Shown: positions 1-10,917 of the stretch, piece by piece | Position numbering within the stretch: the first letter of the stretch is position 1 | How the letters are laid out: every line of letters starts with the position of its first letter | Made by a program: the position numbers and the translations under genes | NCBI GenBank assembly: GCA_001464355.1 | Contig: LNEU01000033.1 | Location: 186,001-250,000 of the forward strand | Length of the DNA stretch: 64,000 bases | Direction: 5' to 3' | DNA from: Burkholderiales bacterium Ga0077544 | GTDB taxonomy: Bacteria > Pseudomonadota > Gammaproteobacteria > Burkholderiales > Burkholderiaceae_D | Notes under the pieces: generated by a model | Told to the model about the DNA's origin: nothing | Seen by the model: the letters and a program-made list of their open reading frames with translations, nothing else | Database searches by the model: none

Positions 1-51
1 GCACATGACGGGCGTCACATCCTGCGATGTACGCTGCGATAGCCAGCGCGA

Positions 52-762
52 TCAAACCAGGTTTTGTCGCGTTTCCAGCACCGCTTCATAGACATAGTTG
101 CGGACAATCAGCTGATCGGTCGTATCCATATCGATGAACTCGGTACCTATCATGCAGGACGCTGGTCCTGCGTTCAAATCCTCGACGATATTTCTGATCT
201 TTGCCTTCATTTTTATCTGGGCAGAGTCTTCGCTGCCGCAAGGCGGCAGACTGAACGACACGGTCACCACATCATCAATGTCGCCTATAGGCGTGGTCGT
301 CGCGATCAATGCGCCGGTCGCACTCAAGTTGTCGAGCCTGACCTGATGAGATCCGGTTGCGGCAATAACATCCGCATCAAGTACCACCTTGATACGCATT
401 TCCCGCCGCAGCTGCTTCATCTGCAAGGACGCCGGAAAGGTCAGACAAAGACAATATAACGGATGATGAATCGCCTTAACGACGGTGGTATCGAAAGTGC
501 AGATCGCCGTTCCAGAAAACACCCGCACCGAGATTTTTTCGCCTTCGAAGAAATTGACGGCAGAACCGTTTTCACGCGGAAGTTTTACCAGCATGTATTC
601 GTTGAGTTCCCAGCCTATCAGGGTCGAGATGTACTGCGCCTTGTTCAAGCCGCGATACGTTACAAATTGCAGCTTGGTACCCGCCTGCAGATTCATCGCT
701 TCAAAAGCTAACGTGTCTGAAGTTGGAACTTCATTTCTTGGTGCGGAAATTACTGACGGCAT
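52..762 (-). CDS. YcgR-type flagellar brake protein with PilZ domain
   Basis: A 236-residue protein. The C-terminal PilZ domain binds cyclic di-GMP: the RxxxR motif is at residues 119-123 and the NxSxxG motif at 145-150. The N-terminal ~110 residues fit the YcgR N-terminal (PilZN) domain, which contacts the flagellar motor in the enterobacterial homologue. By family knowledge it slows swimming when c-di-GMP is high and acts in the cytoplasm at the motor base. No flagellar genes are visible next to it, so it is a detached regulator here or its partners lie outside the window. The motifs are clear; the motor role is inferred. Confidence 0.8.
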   Translation of the reverse strand: MPSVISAPRNEVPTSDTLAFEAMNLQAGTKLQFVTYRGLNKAQYISTLIGWELNEYMLVKLPRENGSAVNFFEGEKISVRVFSGTAICTFDTTVVKAIHHPLYCLCLTFPASLQMKQLRREMRIKVVLDADVIAATGSHQVRLDNLSATGALIATTTPIGDIDDVVTVSFSLPPCGSEDSAQIKMKAKIRNIVEDLNAGPASCMIGTEFIDMDTTDQLIVRNYVYEAVLETRQNLV

Positions 763-995
763 TTTTATTCTTGGGCGCTGAGTGAACCGTTATTTTAAAC
801 ATGGATTCTTACTTAGGAGTTACAGCTTCGCTATCTGCGTTCGGCGCATGAAAAATTTCTTGCACAAGTCACTGTTGAGATTTAATGGCACTAGCAAAGA
901 AAAATTCTCTGCAACGGCAAATCTATTTAAGTTAATGCCAATGTGTTAGCGTCATGCTCTTAAAAAAATTTAAACAAAATTTCAGGGAAATTACC

Positions 996-1640
996 GTGTA
1001 TAGAATTCTAAAATTAGCCGTTCTTTTATTTGCCGTAACTTCATTCACCACCGGCTGCATGAACCTGGCAACAGCCAACGTCAATCCGACTACAGATCTT
1101 TCAACACTGAAGACCATGTATGTTAAGCACTACCCATCCGATAACAGCGGGGTTAATCAGGAAATTGCAGACAAGCTGCGAAGCAAAGGCGTCACTGTAA
1201 CCACCGGTTCCGGCGCGGCACCGAGCAATGTCGATGCACTTGTTACTTATGTTGATAGATGGATGTGGGACATCACTATGTACATGCTGGAGTTGACTAT
1301 CACTATTCGCGACCCAAAAACAGAAGCTCCTCTCGCCACCGGCAATTCATTGCACACGTCTTTGACGCGCAAATCTCAAACGGCAATGGTGGATGAAGTT
1401 GTGAACAATATTTACAGTGCCGCTCCCATTGCGACTTCCACTGCGACGCAAACACCTGCTTCAAAAGCAGCGCTCATCAATCCTTCTTCTGTTGCCGCTC
1501 CTACACCTCTATCAAAAGGCTCTACGCTCACTACCAATCCTAATGATCTCGTCCAAAAATTACGCGCGTTAAGCGATCTTAAAAAGAATGGCGTGATCAC
1601 AGAAGATGAATATACAAAAAAAAAGAAAACAGCTTATTGA
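996..1640 (+). CDS. SHOCT-domain lipoprotein, C-terminus probably frameshifted
   Basis: Function unknown. A GTG start at 996, preceded by AGGGA at 984-988, gives a short basic N-terminus, a hydrophobic stretch and a lipobox ending in TTGC. An ATG at 954 would add 14 residues ahead of the signal. The body is unrecognised, with an Ala/Thr/Pro-rich linker. The last ~25 residues are a SHOCT helix pair (LRALSDLKKNGVITEDEY). The reading frame then enters nine A residues at 1616-1624 and ends TKKKKTAY. Removing one A gives KKRKQLIENF and a stop, which is the usual SHOCT ending. The terminal frame is therefore suspect: mutation, sequencing error or slippage. Confidence 0.7.
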   Translation: MYRILKLAVLLFAVTSFTTGCMNLATANVNPTTDLSTLKTMYVKHYPSDNSGVNQEIADKLRSKGVTVTTGSGAAPSNVDALVTYVDRWMWDITMYMLELTITIRDPKTEAPLATGNSLHTSLTRKSQTAMVDEVVNNIYSAAPIATSTATQTPASKAALINPSSVAAPTPLSKGSTLTTNPNDLVQKLRALSDLKKNGVITEDEYTKKKKTAY

Positions 1641-1710
1641 AAATTTTTAATAGTTAGACGATTGCTCTACTCATCGTGATGGAAAAAGCGCTTGCTTAAA
1701 CGGGAGCAGA

Positions 1711-1741
1711 TATAAAAAGTGGGCGTAAATTACGCCCACTT
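1711..1741 (-). terminator. Rho-independent terminator of the hsp20 gene
   Basis: A perfect 12-bp stem (1717-1728 with 1730-1741) is followed on the minus strand by a T-rich tract read from 1717-1711. It lies 20 bases past the hsp20 stop codon. Confidence 0.8.
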
Positions 1742-1761
1742 AATCCAACGATTAAAGTTGA

Positions 1762-2214
1762 TTAAGCAGCCTTCAACGCCTGCACATTGTCACCAACAGC
1801 ATCAATCACAATCTTCCGAGGCTTCAACGCCTCCGGTATTTCTCTCGCCAGTTCGATATTCAACAAGCCGTTGTCCAGCTGGGCACCCACTACACGTACG
1901 TGATCGGCTAACTGAAAACTATGTTCGAAGTTGCGGGAGGCGATGCCGCGATGCAGGAAATTGCGCTGCGCTTCTTCGCGTGGCTTGCGACCTGTGATTT
2001 TGAGTGTGTCGCGTTCGGTTTCAATCTCGATCTCTGAGCGCTCGAAGCCGGCCACGGCCATCGTGATGCGATATTGGTCTTCACTAACCAGTTCGATGTT
2101 GTACGGCGGATAGCTGGGTTGCGCTTCTGCACGTTGTGCACCGTCGAACAGATGCGCCAGGCGATCGAAGCCGATAGCGGAACGGTAGAGTGGAGAAAAG
2201 TCGTAAGTACGCAT
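1762..2214 (-). CDS. Small heat-shock protein of the Hsp20/IbpA family
   Basis: A 150-residue alpha-crystallin-type chaperone (holdase) that binds unfolding proteins and aggregates in the cytoplasm. The IbpA-like start (MRTYDFSPLYRSAIGFDRL) precedes the alpha-crystallin domain at about residues 35-130. The domain carries the conserved LxNGLLxIxL-type signature (LDNGLLNIEL). The gene is monocistronic, with its own terminator. Upstream are a near-consensus sigma-32 promoter and a short structured leader resembling a ROSE thermometer, so it is probably heat-induced at both transcription and translation. Confidence 0.93.
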   Translation of the reverse strand: MRTYDFSPLYRSAIGFDRLAHLFDGAQRAEAQPSYPPYNIELVSEDQYRITMAVAGFERSEIEIETERDTLKITGRKPREEAQRNFLHRGIASRNFEHSFQLADHVRVVGAQLDNGLLNIELAREIPEALKPRKIVIDAVGDNVQALKAA

Positions 2215-2275
2215 ATGAATATCCTTTAAAAAGTAAGCGATATGTTTGATGCGGACCTCAGGATCGAGCCTCCGC
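2215..2275 (-). promoter_or_regulatory. Candidate ROSE-type RNA thermometer in the hsp20 leader
   Basis: The ~60-nt leader folds into two hairpins by eye. The first pairs GCGGA with TCCGC (2251-2275). The second pairs ATATC with GATAT and, past a bulged G, CTT with the AAG of the Shine-Dalgarno AAAGGA. The anti-SD strand contains UCGCU (2236-2240), which matches the UYGCU signature of ROSE thermometers in hsp20 leaders, including the bulged G. Heat melting of the second hairpin would free the ribosome site. Structure was drawn by hand; no folding was run. Confidence 0.65.
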
Positions 2276-2282
2276 TATTCGG

Positions 2283-2310
2283 ATATAGGGATATCAATAT
2301 GCTTTTCAAG
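2283..2310 (-). promoter_or_regulatory. Sigma-32 (heat-shock) promoter of hsp20
   Basis: On the minus strand the -35 is CTTGAA (2305-2310). Fourteen bases later is CCCTATAT (2283-2290), one base off the CCCCATNT -10 consensus. Initiation would fall near 2276, where the leader hairpin begins. Confidence 0.75.
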
Positions 2311-2500
2311 ACCTTGAAAAATCGACTGGCCGTCTCTAAGCCAGCAGATTTTTCCGGTAATCGCCCATTTCTTTTGATAGCTACCGTACTGAGCAAACAC
2401 GCTATCGAAGGTGACTTTTAACAACTTCTTCACATTTCCCCGCTGCCAATTTCACGAAAACCCGCCTTTTGTGCAAGAACACCACAGCAGCATTAACAGC

Positions 2501-2519
2501 AATTGTAATGATAACAATT
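2501..2519 (+). promoter_or_regulatory. Candidate Fur box upstream of the TonB receptor
   Basis: A 19-bp inverted repeat, AATTGT-7-ACAATT, has AATGATAA at its core, as in Fur sites. It lies ~140 bases before the receptor start and implies repression when iron is sufficient. The rest of the 443-base gap holds the divergent hsp20 control region and nothing else recognisable. Confidence 0.55.
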
Positions 2520-2657
2520 CGTATTTATAATCCATCCCCTTGTAGTAATTGGTCTGCGTATCGGTGCTATGCACCTTTCCACGCGCAGCTCCACCATATT
2601 CCGGCAGCCATGGTGCTATTGCCTAGCCAGCTACTCCGTTTTGACTCTGAGGATTAC

Positions 2658-4745
2658 ATGAACCGACGTCTCACCCCTTTGGCAACAGCCTTGCTTGCTG
2701 CGTTTTCAGTACCGGCAACTTTTGCACAATCTGCGCCCACCGAAGCAACATTGCCGGCAGTAACGGTACAAGCCGGCGAACAAAACTACAATGCGATCAC
2801 GTCAACCAGCGCAACCAAAATCAACGCACCTTTGCGCGACATTCCACAAACCATAAACGTAGTACCGCAAGAATTGATGCGCGACAAGGGCGTACGTTCA
2901 ATGGAAGATGCCGTGAAATCCGTACCCGGTGTTGGCTTGTCGCACGGCGATGGTCAACGCGATCAGGTCACGATTCGCGGTTTCAGTGCAATTGGCGATC
3001 AGTTTGTTGATGGCGTTCGCGACGATGCACTGTATTTCCGCGACATGTCCAATGTCGAACAGGTGGAAGTCGTCAAAGGGCCTGCATCTGTGTTGTACGG
3101 TCGCGGCTCGTCTGGTGGCTTGATCAACCGCGTCACAAAAAAACCTGGCATGGACAAAAACGAGGCGATGTTGCAAGCAGGCAGCTGGAATCAGCGTCGT
3201 GGCGAGTTCGACCTTGCCCGCAACTATGAAGAAAGTGGCGTCGCCTTCCGGGTGACCGGTGCAGTAGAGCGCGCAGACAGCTATCGCGATCAGCAATTCC
3301 TGGAGCGCGAAGCATTTGCACCTTCACTCTTGCTCAAGCTCGGCGACAATACCAAGCTTCTTCTTCAAGCTGAATACCTGCATGACAAGCGTGTAACCGA
3401 CTTCGGCATTCCTTCTTATCAAGGTCTGCCGGTCAATGTCGCACCGGGTACTTATTACGGTGCAGCCAATGCCAGGGATAACGATTATTCAGAAGCGAAA
3501 GTAAGCTCGACAGGTTTCACGCTGGACCACCGTTTCAACAATGAATGGTCGATACGCAATACCTTCCGTTACTACGAATACTCACTGGCTCGTTACAATA
3601 CCAATGTCACCGCGGTTAATGAGACGGCGAAAACGGCCACGCTCAGCCGCGGTAATGTGCAGCGCGACGAAAATGGCTATTTCAACCAGACCGAGTTGAT
3701 GCAAAAAATTACGTTGGCCGGCATGCAACATCAAATGTTGTATGGCGTGGAAATTGGTCAGCAAAACAAGAATCAACTATTTCTGTCGCAGACTCTTGCT
3801 CAACCGGTTGATCTCTTCACCCCGGTCAACCCAGTCGTCCCGTTCACCGTCACGGCACCAACGAGCAGGACCGATAACAAAGGCATCCTGACCACAGCCA
3901 GCGCCTATGTACAAGACCTCGTTACACTGTCGGAAAAATGGAAAGCTCTGGCCGGCATCCGCTACGACTCGTTCAAGCAGGAAACCCAGCAACACATTGC
4001 CGGACAACCCAATCTGAACCGCACCGACACAGCATGGAGTCCGCGCGTCGGTCTGGTGTATCAGCCAAGCGCCACCCAGTCCTACTATGCGTCGGTCAGC
4101 AAATCGTTCCAGCCATCTGCAGAAACCTTTGCACTGGCGGCGAACAATGCGCAACTGGACCCCGAAGAAACCACCAGCAAGGAAGTCGGCGCCAAATTTG
4201 ATTTGTTTGATGGCAAGGCTTCCGCCACCGCATCCTTGTTCCGCCTGGAACGCAGCAACATTAAAATGACCAACGGCGTAACTAATACCATCATTCCGAT
4301 CGGTAAACAGCGTACCGATGGTATCGAACTGACCTTTACCGGCGATCTGTCTGGCGGCTGGCAGATCTGGTCCGGCTACGCCTATCTGGATGCAACGGTC
4401 ACCGACTCACCCAACATTGCCCTGCAAGGAAAGCGCGCCACCCTGACGCCTGAACACAGCGCCAATATCTGGCTGACCAAAGCATTGGGCCATGGCTTCA
4501 GTGCTGGTGCCGGTGTGAACTATGTAGGCAACCGCTTTGCCGACCCAAGCAATACCGTTACTTTGCCGGGCTACACCACGATGGATGCCATGATGTCGTA
4601 CCGCATCAAGGGTTTCGATCTCCAATTGAATGTGAACAATCTGTTCGACCGTAAATACATCATCTCCGGTCACGGCTCTTCTGCCAATCTCAACTTGCCA
4701 GGCGCGCCGCGCAATGTGCAATTAACCGCACGTTACGCATTCTGA
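2658..4745 (+). CDS. TonB-dependent siderophore receptor
   Basis: A 695-residue outer-membrane gated channel for ferric siderophores. The ATG at 2658 has a GAGGA ribosome site and begins a standard signal peptide (MNRRLTPLATALLAAF, cleavage near TFAQS). The frame is open back to 2469, but that stretch contains the Fur box and no signal. The plug domain spans roughly residues 50-170 (IPQTINVVPQELMRDKG, VKGPASVLYGRGSSGG). The 22-strand barrel ends in aromatic F, as needed for assembly. The IPQTINVV-type plug start is typical of Fiu/FhuE/FcuA-like receptors; the actual siderophore cannot be told. Confidence 0.9.
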   Translation: MNRRLTPLATALLAAFSVPATFAQSAPTEATLPAVTVQAGEQNYNAITSTSATKINAPLRDIPQTINVVPQELMRDKGVRSMEDAVKSVPGVGLSHGDGQRDQVTIRGFSAIGDQFVDGVRDDALYFRDMSNVEQVEVVKGPASVLYGRGSSGGLINRVTKKPGMDKNEAMLQAGSWNQRRGEFDLARNYEESGVAFRVTGAVERADSYRDQQFLEREAFAPSLLLKLGDNTKLLLQAEYLHDKRVTDFGIPSYQGLPVNVAPGTYYGAANARDNDYSEAKVSSTGFTLDHRFNNEWSIRNTFRYYEYSLARYNTNVTAVNETAKTATLSRGNVQRDENGYFNQTELMQKITLAGMQHQMLYGVEIGQQNKNQLFLSQTLAQPVDLFTPVNPVVPFTVTAPTSRTDNKGILTTASAYVQDLVTLSEKWKALAGIRYDSFKQETQQHIAGQPNLNRTDTAWSPRVGLVYQPSATQSYYASVSKSFQPSAETFALAANNAQLDPEETTSKEVGAKFDLFDGKASATASLFRLERSNIKMTNGVTNTIIPIGKQRTDGIELTFTGDLSGGWQIWSGYAYLDATVTDSPNIALQGKRATLTPEHSANIWLTKALGHGFSAGAGVNYVGNRFADPSNTVTLPGYTTMDAMMSYRIKGFDLQLNVNNLFDRKYIISGHGSSANLNLPGAPRNVQLTARYAF

Positions 4746-4753
4746 TAACAACA

Positions 4754-4788
4754 TGCCCACCCCCCCTAAAGGTCGTGGGCAATTTTTT
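4754..4788 (+). terminator. Rho-independent terminator after the TonB receptor
   Basis: TGCCCAC (4754-4760) pairs with GTGGGCA (4775-4781), followed by ATTTTTT. It separates the receptor from the decayed gene that follows. Confidence 0.65.
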
Positions 4789-4800
4789 AGCTTAGCGAAT

Positions 4801-5063
4801 ATGAAGAACTTCATGAAACCTTTGCTCGCCACGGTCTGCTGCGCCTCATTATTAGTTCGTGGTGTAGCGCAAGCACATTACCTCCGGCTGGAGTCCGGCA
4901 AGACCGACGCATCGCTGTATTACGGCGAAGTCGATGTTCATTGAAAGAAAAAAGCCCCGGCAAGCTAGACAAGATTAGCGGCGTACAAGCCTTCGCACTC
5001 AAAGGCTACGATAACAAAAAAGCTTATCTCGTACCCATCCAATATTTTGCATTGCCTGCATGA
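4801..5063 (+). pseudogene. Decayed secreted DUF4198-like protein next to the TonB receptor
   Basis: The first frame (ATG 4801) encodes a signal peptide ending AQAHYLRLESGK and stops at 4944 after GEVDVH. From 4941 another frame continues LKEKSPGKLDKISGVQAFAL to a stop at 5063. The joined sequence reads like the start of the periplasmic proteins often found beside TonB receptors (H-Y/F-L-W/R-L-E, then YFGE, then LREKSPG-LD). Those are about 250 residues, so the gene has both a frameshift near 4940 and a lost 3' portion. Family assignment is from memory and tentative; the frameshift is directly visible. Confidence 0.55.
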
Positions 5064-5100
5064 AAGGTTTCATGTCGATTGCACACGACAAGTCCATCGA

Positions 5101-5910
5101 TCAAGTCACTTTTAATTTAGCGTAGTCCGGATTCCCAGCGGGGTAGCTTAGCTTCAACTTCTGCAATGTTTCGACCACGATCGTTGCAATCGCCAGATTA
5201 CGATGAGTTTTTGAATCAGCCGGAATCACATACCAGGGCGCGTGATCGGCATCGGTTTCTATTATCGCCCTCGCATACAGACGCTGGTAATCGCTCCAGT
5301 ATTTACGCTCTTCCAGATCGTTGGGATCGAACTTCCAGTGCTTGTCAGGATCCGCGATGCGTTCTTCCAGCCGCTGCTTTTGTTCGTCGCTAGAGATGTG
5401 CAAAAAGAATTTGAGAATGACGGTACCGGTTTCAGCCAGCATCTGTTCAAAAGACCGGATGTGCGCGTAACGCCGTGCGCATTCCTTGTCATCTATCCAG
5501 TCATGCACACGCGTAATCAATACATCTTCGTAATGACTGCGATTGAAGATGGTGAGTTCACCCTTGCCCGGCACTTGCTGATGCACGCGCCACAGGAAGT
5601 CACGGTCTTTTTCGACCGGCGTCGGAGCCTTGAATGCGATGCTGTGCACGCCCAAAGGATCTATCTTGCCAAACACCCCACGCACGGCACCGTCCTTGCC
5701 GGAGGTATCCATCCCTTGCAATACGATCAGTATCTTGTGTTTGCGTTGTGCGTACAAAATATCCTGCGACTCGGCTATCCATTCTGCAAGCTCGTCGATT
5801 TGCAGTTTGTCCTGCGTCTTGTCACCGCTGGAAAGCGGCTTTGCAGCAGCGGCCGTATCGTCCACCTTTTGCTTTTTTGTTGCTCGAAACAATTGCAGGA
5901 CGCTGGCCAT
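5101..5910 (-). CDS. PPK2-family polyphosphate kinase / nucleotide phosphotransferase
   Basis: A 269-residue single-domain PPK2 protein. Such enzymes move phosphate between polyphosphate and nucleotides, often making NDP or NTP from polyphosphate. The P-loop is GMDTSGKDG at residues 66-74 and the Walker B region is FNRSHYEDV at 122-130. The lid region carries the usual arginines (RLEERIADPDKHWKF). The start has AGAGGG just upstream and follows the CoA-binding gene by 2 bases, so the two are co-transcribed. Substrate class (AMP, ADP or GDP) cannot be fixed by eye. Confidence 0.88.
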   Translation of the reverse strand: MASVLQLFRATKKQKVDDTAAAAKPLSSGDKTQDKLQIDELAEWIAESQDILYAQRKHKILIVLQGMDTSGKDGAVRGVFGKIDPLGVHSIAFKAPTPVEKDRDFLWRVHQQVPGKGELTIFNRSHYEDVLITRVHDWIDDKECARRYAHIRSFEQMLAETGTVILKFFLHISSDEQKQRLEERIADPDKHWKFDPNDLEERKYWSDYQRLYARAIIETDADHAPWYVIPADSKTHRNLAIATIVVETLQKLKLSYPAGNPDYAKLKVT

Positions 5911-5912
5911 GG

Positions 5913-6365
5913 TTACCCTCTTTGGTCTTGTTGAGCACGCCAGATTGCATGATCAATTTTTGTGCAGCGATCTGCCACCACATCCAGACCGGCGGCGCGC
6001 GCCTTGTCGGTTGCCGCTTCATTGATGACGCCAATTTGCAGCCACACTGCTCTGACCTTGATGGCAATTGCTTCATCGATGATCGGTGCCACTAATTCTG
6101 ATTTACGGAAAATATCAACCAGATCAATGCGTGTTTGCTGTTCGTTCAGCGCCGCAGCCGCCAGCGTCAGCGTGGCGTAACAATGTTCGCCGAGTATATG
6201 CGTGCCTGCAGTTGCAGGATTGACTGGAATAATTCTATAGCCGTGACGCTGTAAATATGCGGCGACTTCATGACTGGGTCGATCGGATTTGGGCGACAAG
6301 CCGACCACCGCGATGACGCGCGATTCGGAAAGTATCTTGACGATGGTTTGCGGATTTTGGTTCAT
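5913..6365 (-). CDS. CoA-binding protein (YccU-like Rossmann domain)
   Basis: A 150-residue CoA-binding domain protein resembling the N-terminal domain of succinyl-CoA synthetase alpha. Family members bind CoA or a nucleotide; the physiological role is unsettled. The glycine motif VVGLSPKSDRPSHEVAAYL lies near the start, and the later VWLQIGVINEAA segment is diagnostic. I chose the ATG at 6365 because AAAGGA sits just upstream. The in-frame start at 6386 lies inside the atp terminator. PPK2 follows almost immediately. Confidence 0.82.
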   Translation of the reverse strand: MNQNPQTIVKILSESRVIAVVGLSPKSDRPSHEVAAYLQRHGYRIIPVNPATAGTHILGEHCYATLTLAAAALNEQQTRIDLVDIFRKSELVAPIIDEAIAIKVRAVWLQIGVINEAATDKARAAGLDVVADRCTKIDHAIWRAQQDQRG

Positions 6366-6377
6366 GATTCCTTTTTC

Positions 6378-6409
6378 CAAAAACAAGAAGGGCAGCCTCA
6401 GCTGCCCTT
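6378..6409 (-). terminator. Rho-independent terminator of the ATP synthase operon
   Basis: A perfect 9-bp stem AAGGGCAGC/GCTGCCCTT (6388-6409) is followed on the minus strand by CTTGTTTTT. It sits 22 bases past the atpC stop. Confidence 0.88.
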
Positions 6410-6431
6410 CATTGTATGCGGGAATTCCCGA

Positions 6432-6854
6432 TTAGCGTTTTTGACGCAATCGCTGAATCGCCGCCAACTGTGCAATCGCAGTGGCCAATTCAGCCTGTGC
6501 TTGTGCGTAGTCGATTTTCGATTCTTTATTGACCAGTGCTTCTTCGGCCAATTGTTTCGCTTCTGCTGCCTTGGCTTCATCCAGATCGGCACCGCGAATT
6601 GCGGTGTCGGCCAGAACCGTCACGCCGTGTGGTTGCACTTCGAGAATACCGCCCGCGACAAAGACGAATTCGTCTTCAGCCTGGCCGGCAATCTTGATGC
6701 GAACCGCACCTGGTCGGATGCGTGTGATCAGTGGCGTGTGGCCCGGCAAGATGCCGAGTTCGCCTGATTCGCCCGGCAGCGCGACAAACTCTGCTTCGCC
6801 GGAGAAGATTTCTTCTTCGGCGGAGACTACCTCTACGCGCATTGTGTGTGCCAT
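6432..6854 (-). CDS. atpC: ATP synthase F1 epsilon subunit
   Basis: A 140-residue epsilon subunit, part of the rotating central stalk and an inhibitor of ATP hydrolysis. The beta-sandwich (about 1-85) contains [22 protein letters not shown]; a helical C-terminal hairpin follows. It is the last gene of the nine-gene atp operon and is followed directly by the terminator. Length and order are typical. Confidence 0.97.
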   Translation of the reverse strand: MAHTMRVEVVSAEEEIFSGEAEFVALPGESGELGILPGHTPLITRIRPGAVRIKIAGQAEDEFVFVAGGILEVQPHGVTVLADTAIRGADLDEAKAAEAKQLAEEALVNKESKIDYAQAQAELATAIAQLAAIQRLRQKR

Positions 6855-6949
6855 GTTAGAACCTTATTTCTTCGTCCAAAGACCGATACTAAAGCGAATA
6901 AACTTTCGTTTTGCTTGCGCAGCTTAGAACTACGCAAGCTGCTCAATGA

Positions 6950-8374
<1,425 letters not shown>

Positions 8375-8434
8375 TTAAAATCTGGTTGTTGAGAACAACG
8401 CCTTGCTTACGCTTGAAGTTGTCCAGCAATCGAA

Positions 8435-9304
8435 TTAAACCGCAGCCGCACCGGCAACGATCTCGGAAAGTTCTTTCGTAATCGCTGCCTGACGCGTCTT
8501 GTTATAGACCAGTTTCAGTTCGCCAATCACGCTACCTGCATTGTCGCTTGCCGATTTCATCGCCACCATGCGAGCCGATTGCTCGGACGCGAGGTTTTCT
8601 GCAACAGCTTGGAAAATCAGCGCTTCAACGTAACGCACCAACAATTCATCGATCACGGTTTGTGCATCCGGCTCGTAGATGTAATCCCATGCCAGCGAAT
8701 CTGCATCTGCCTTCAACGCGTCAGCGGCCAATGGCAGCAATTGCTCCATCATCGGCTCTTGCTTCATCGTGTTGATGAACTTGGTGTATACGACATACAC
8801 CGCGTCCAGCTTGCCGTCTTGATACGCATCGAGCATCACCTTGACCGGACCAATCAACTTGTCCAGGTGGGGTGTATCGCCGATTTGGACCGCATGAGAC
8901 ACAATTTTTGCGCCGATACGATTCAGAAAACCAAAACCTTTATTGCCGATAGCAACGGTTTCGACTTTCTTGCCTTGCGCTTCAAGTTCGCGCAACTTGC
9001 TGGTCACGATACGCAAGGAGTTCGTGTTCATACCGCCACACAAACCCTTGTCAGTCGTCACGATGATGAAACCTACCGTTTTCGACACATCCGACTTCAC
9101 CAGAAACGGATGCGTGTATTCCGGATTGGCTTGCGACAGGTTGGCAGCGATATTACGAATTTTGTCGCTGTACGGACGAGCCGCGCGCATCCGGTCTTGC
9201 GCTTTACGCATTTTGGATGCAGCGACCATTTCCATCGCCTTGGTGATCTTCTTCGTATTTTCTACGCTCTTGATCTTGCCACGTATCTCTTTGCCTGAAG
9301 CCAT
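8435..9304 (-). CDS. atpG: ATP synthase F1 gamma subunit
   Basis: A 289-residue central shaft of F1. The N-terminal helix motif ([20 protein letters not shown]) and the C-terminal helix with [16 protein letters not shown] are the gamma hallmarks. The shaft turns inside the alpha3-beta3 ring and links to the c-ring through epsilon. A clear GGAG-type ribosome site precedes the start. Confidence 0.98.
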   Translation of the reverse strand: MASGKEIRGKIKSVENTKKITKAMEMVAASKMRKAQDRMRAARPYSDKIRNIAANLSQANPEYTHPFLVKSDVSKTVGFIIVTTDKGLCGGMNTNSLRIVTSKLRELEAQGKKVETVAIGNKGFGFLNRIGAKIVSHAVQIGDTPHLDKLIGPVKVMLDAYQDGKLDAVYVVYTKFINTMKQEPMMEQLLPLAADALKADADSLAWDYIYEPDAQTVIDELLVRYVEALIFQAVAENLASEQSARMVAMKSASDNAGSVIGELKLVYNKTRQAAITKELSEIVAGAAAV

Positions 9305-9331
9305 GAGTTATTACTCCTTATAGCCCCGGAA

Positions 9332-10867
9332 TCAGAACGATTTTTTGAAATCAGCAATCGCGGCAGCCAAAGTAGCTTCGTCATCTTTCTCGAGCTTTTT
9401 GGTGTCTTCGATTTTCTGCAGCAATGCTGCGTGGCTGGACTTCATGAAACCGTGCAGACCTGCTTCGAATGCGAGTACACGTTTGACTTCGAGGTCATCG
9501 AAGTAACCTTTGTTGACCGCGAACAGCGAAACCGCCATCAACGAAATCGACAATGGTGCGTACTGAGCTTGTTTCAACAATTCGGTTACACGTGCGCCGC
9601 GATCGAGTTGCTTGCGAGTCGAAGCATCCAGATCCGAAGCAAACTGAGCAAACGCTGCCAATTCACGGTACTGCGCCAGATCGGTACGGATACCGCCGGA
9701 CAGGCCCTTGATGACTTTAGTTTGAGCAGCACCACCAACGCGCGACACTGAAATACCAGCGTTAATCGCAGGACGGACACCCGAGTTGAACAACGATGTT
9801 TCCAGGAAGATCTGACCGTCGGTAATCGAAATTACGTTGGTTGGAACGAATGCAGAAACGTCGCCAGCTTGTGTTTCGATGATCGGCAAAGCTGTCAACG
9901 AACCGGTTTTGCCTTTAACTTCACCTTTGGTGAAAGCTTCGACGTAATCGACATTGACGCGTGCTGCGCGTTCGAGCAAACGGCTGTGGAGGTAGAACAC
10001 GTCGCCAGGGTACGCTTCGCGGCCTGGTGGGCGGCGCAACAACAGCGACACTTGACGGTATGCAACCGCTTGTTTCGACAAATCGTCATACACGATCAGC
10101 GCATCTTCACCGCGATCGCGGAAGTATTCGCCCATGGTGCAACCGGAGTACGCCGACACGAATTGCATCGCAGCCGATTCAGAAGCAGTCGCAGCAACCA
10201 CGATCGTGTATTCCATCGCGCCATGCGCTTCGAGCGAACGAACGATGTTTTTGACTGAAGAAGCTTTTTGGCCGATAGCAACGTAGATACACGTTACGTT
10301 TTGACCTTTTTGATTGATGATGGCATCGATCGCGACAGCTGTTTTACCAGTTTGACGATCGCCAATGATCAGTTCGCGTTGACCGCGGCCGATAGGTACC
10401 ATCGCATCAATCGCCTTGATACCGGTTTGCATCGGTTGATCAACGGATTGACGAGCAATAACGCCTGGCGCGATTTTTTCGATAGGTGCTGTCAACTTGG
10501 TGTTGATAGGACCTTTGCCATCGATCGGTTGACCGAGAGCATTAACGACGCGACCACGCAGTTCAGGACCGATAGGCACTTCCAGAATACGACCGGTACA
10601 TTTAACCGTGTCGCCTTCAGAGATGTGCTCGTATTCGCCCAGAATAACGGCGCCGACGGAATCACGTTCCAGATTCAGCGCGAGGCCGAATGTATTGCCT
10701 GGGAATTCCAGCATCTCGCCTTGCATAACGTCGGACAGACCGTGAATGCGGCAGATACCGTCGGACACGGAAATGACCGTGCCTTGATTGCGAATCTCAG
10801 CGGTGTCGCCAAGACCTTGAATACGGCTCTTGATCAGTTCGCTGATTTCAGACGGGTTGAGTTGCAT
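9332..10867 (-). CDS. atpA: ATP synthase F1 alpha subunit
   Basis: A 511-residue non-catalytic nucleotide-binding subunit. The P-loop is GDRQTGKT at 169-176. The arginine finger lies in the [10 protein letters not shown] segment near residue 370. N-terminal residues 1-25 form the helix that docks the delta subunit. It lies between atpH and atpG in the standard order. Confidence 0.98.
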   Translation of the reverse strand: MQLNPSEISELIKSRIQGLGDTAEIRNQGTVISVSDGICRIHGLSDVMQGEMLEFPGNTFGLALNLERDSVGAVILGEYEHISEGDTVKCTGRILEVPIGPELRGRVVNALGQPIDGKGPINTKLTAPIEKIAPGVIARQSVDQPMQTGIKAIDAMVPIGRGQRELIIGDRQTGKTAVAIDAIINQKGQNVTCIYVAIGQKASSVKNIVRSLEAHGAMEYTIVVAATASESAAMQFVSAYSGCTMGEYFRDRGEDALIVYDDLSKQAVAYRQVSLLLRRPPGREAYPGDVFYLHSRLLERAARVNVDYVEAFTKGEVKGKTGSLTALPIIETQAGDVSAFVPTNVISITDGQIFLETSLFNSGVRPAINAGISVSRVGGAAQTKVIKGLSGGIRTDLAQYRELAAFAQFASDLDASTRKQLDRGARVTELLKQAQYAPLSISLMAVSLFAVNKGYFDDLEVKRVLAFEAGLHGFMKSSHAALLQKIEDTKKLEKDDEATLAAAIADFKKSF

Positions 10868-10917
10868 ATAAACTCCTAAAATTTTTCTCTGTAGCTTGGG
10901 CTAGGCTTGGACGACGA

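Noticed and set aside
2469-2657. Upstream extension of the TonB receptor frame
   Set aside because: It contains the Fur box and lacks a signal peptide; the ATG at 2658 has RBS and signal.
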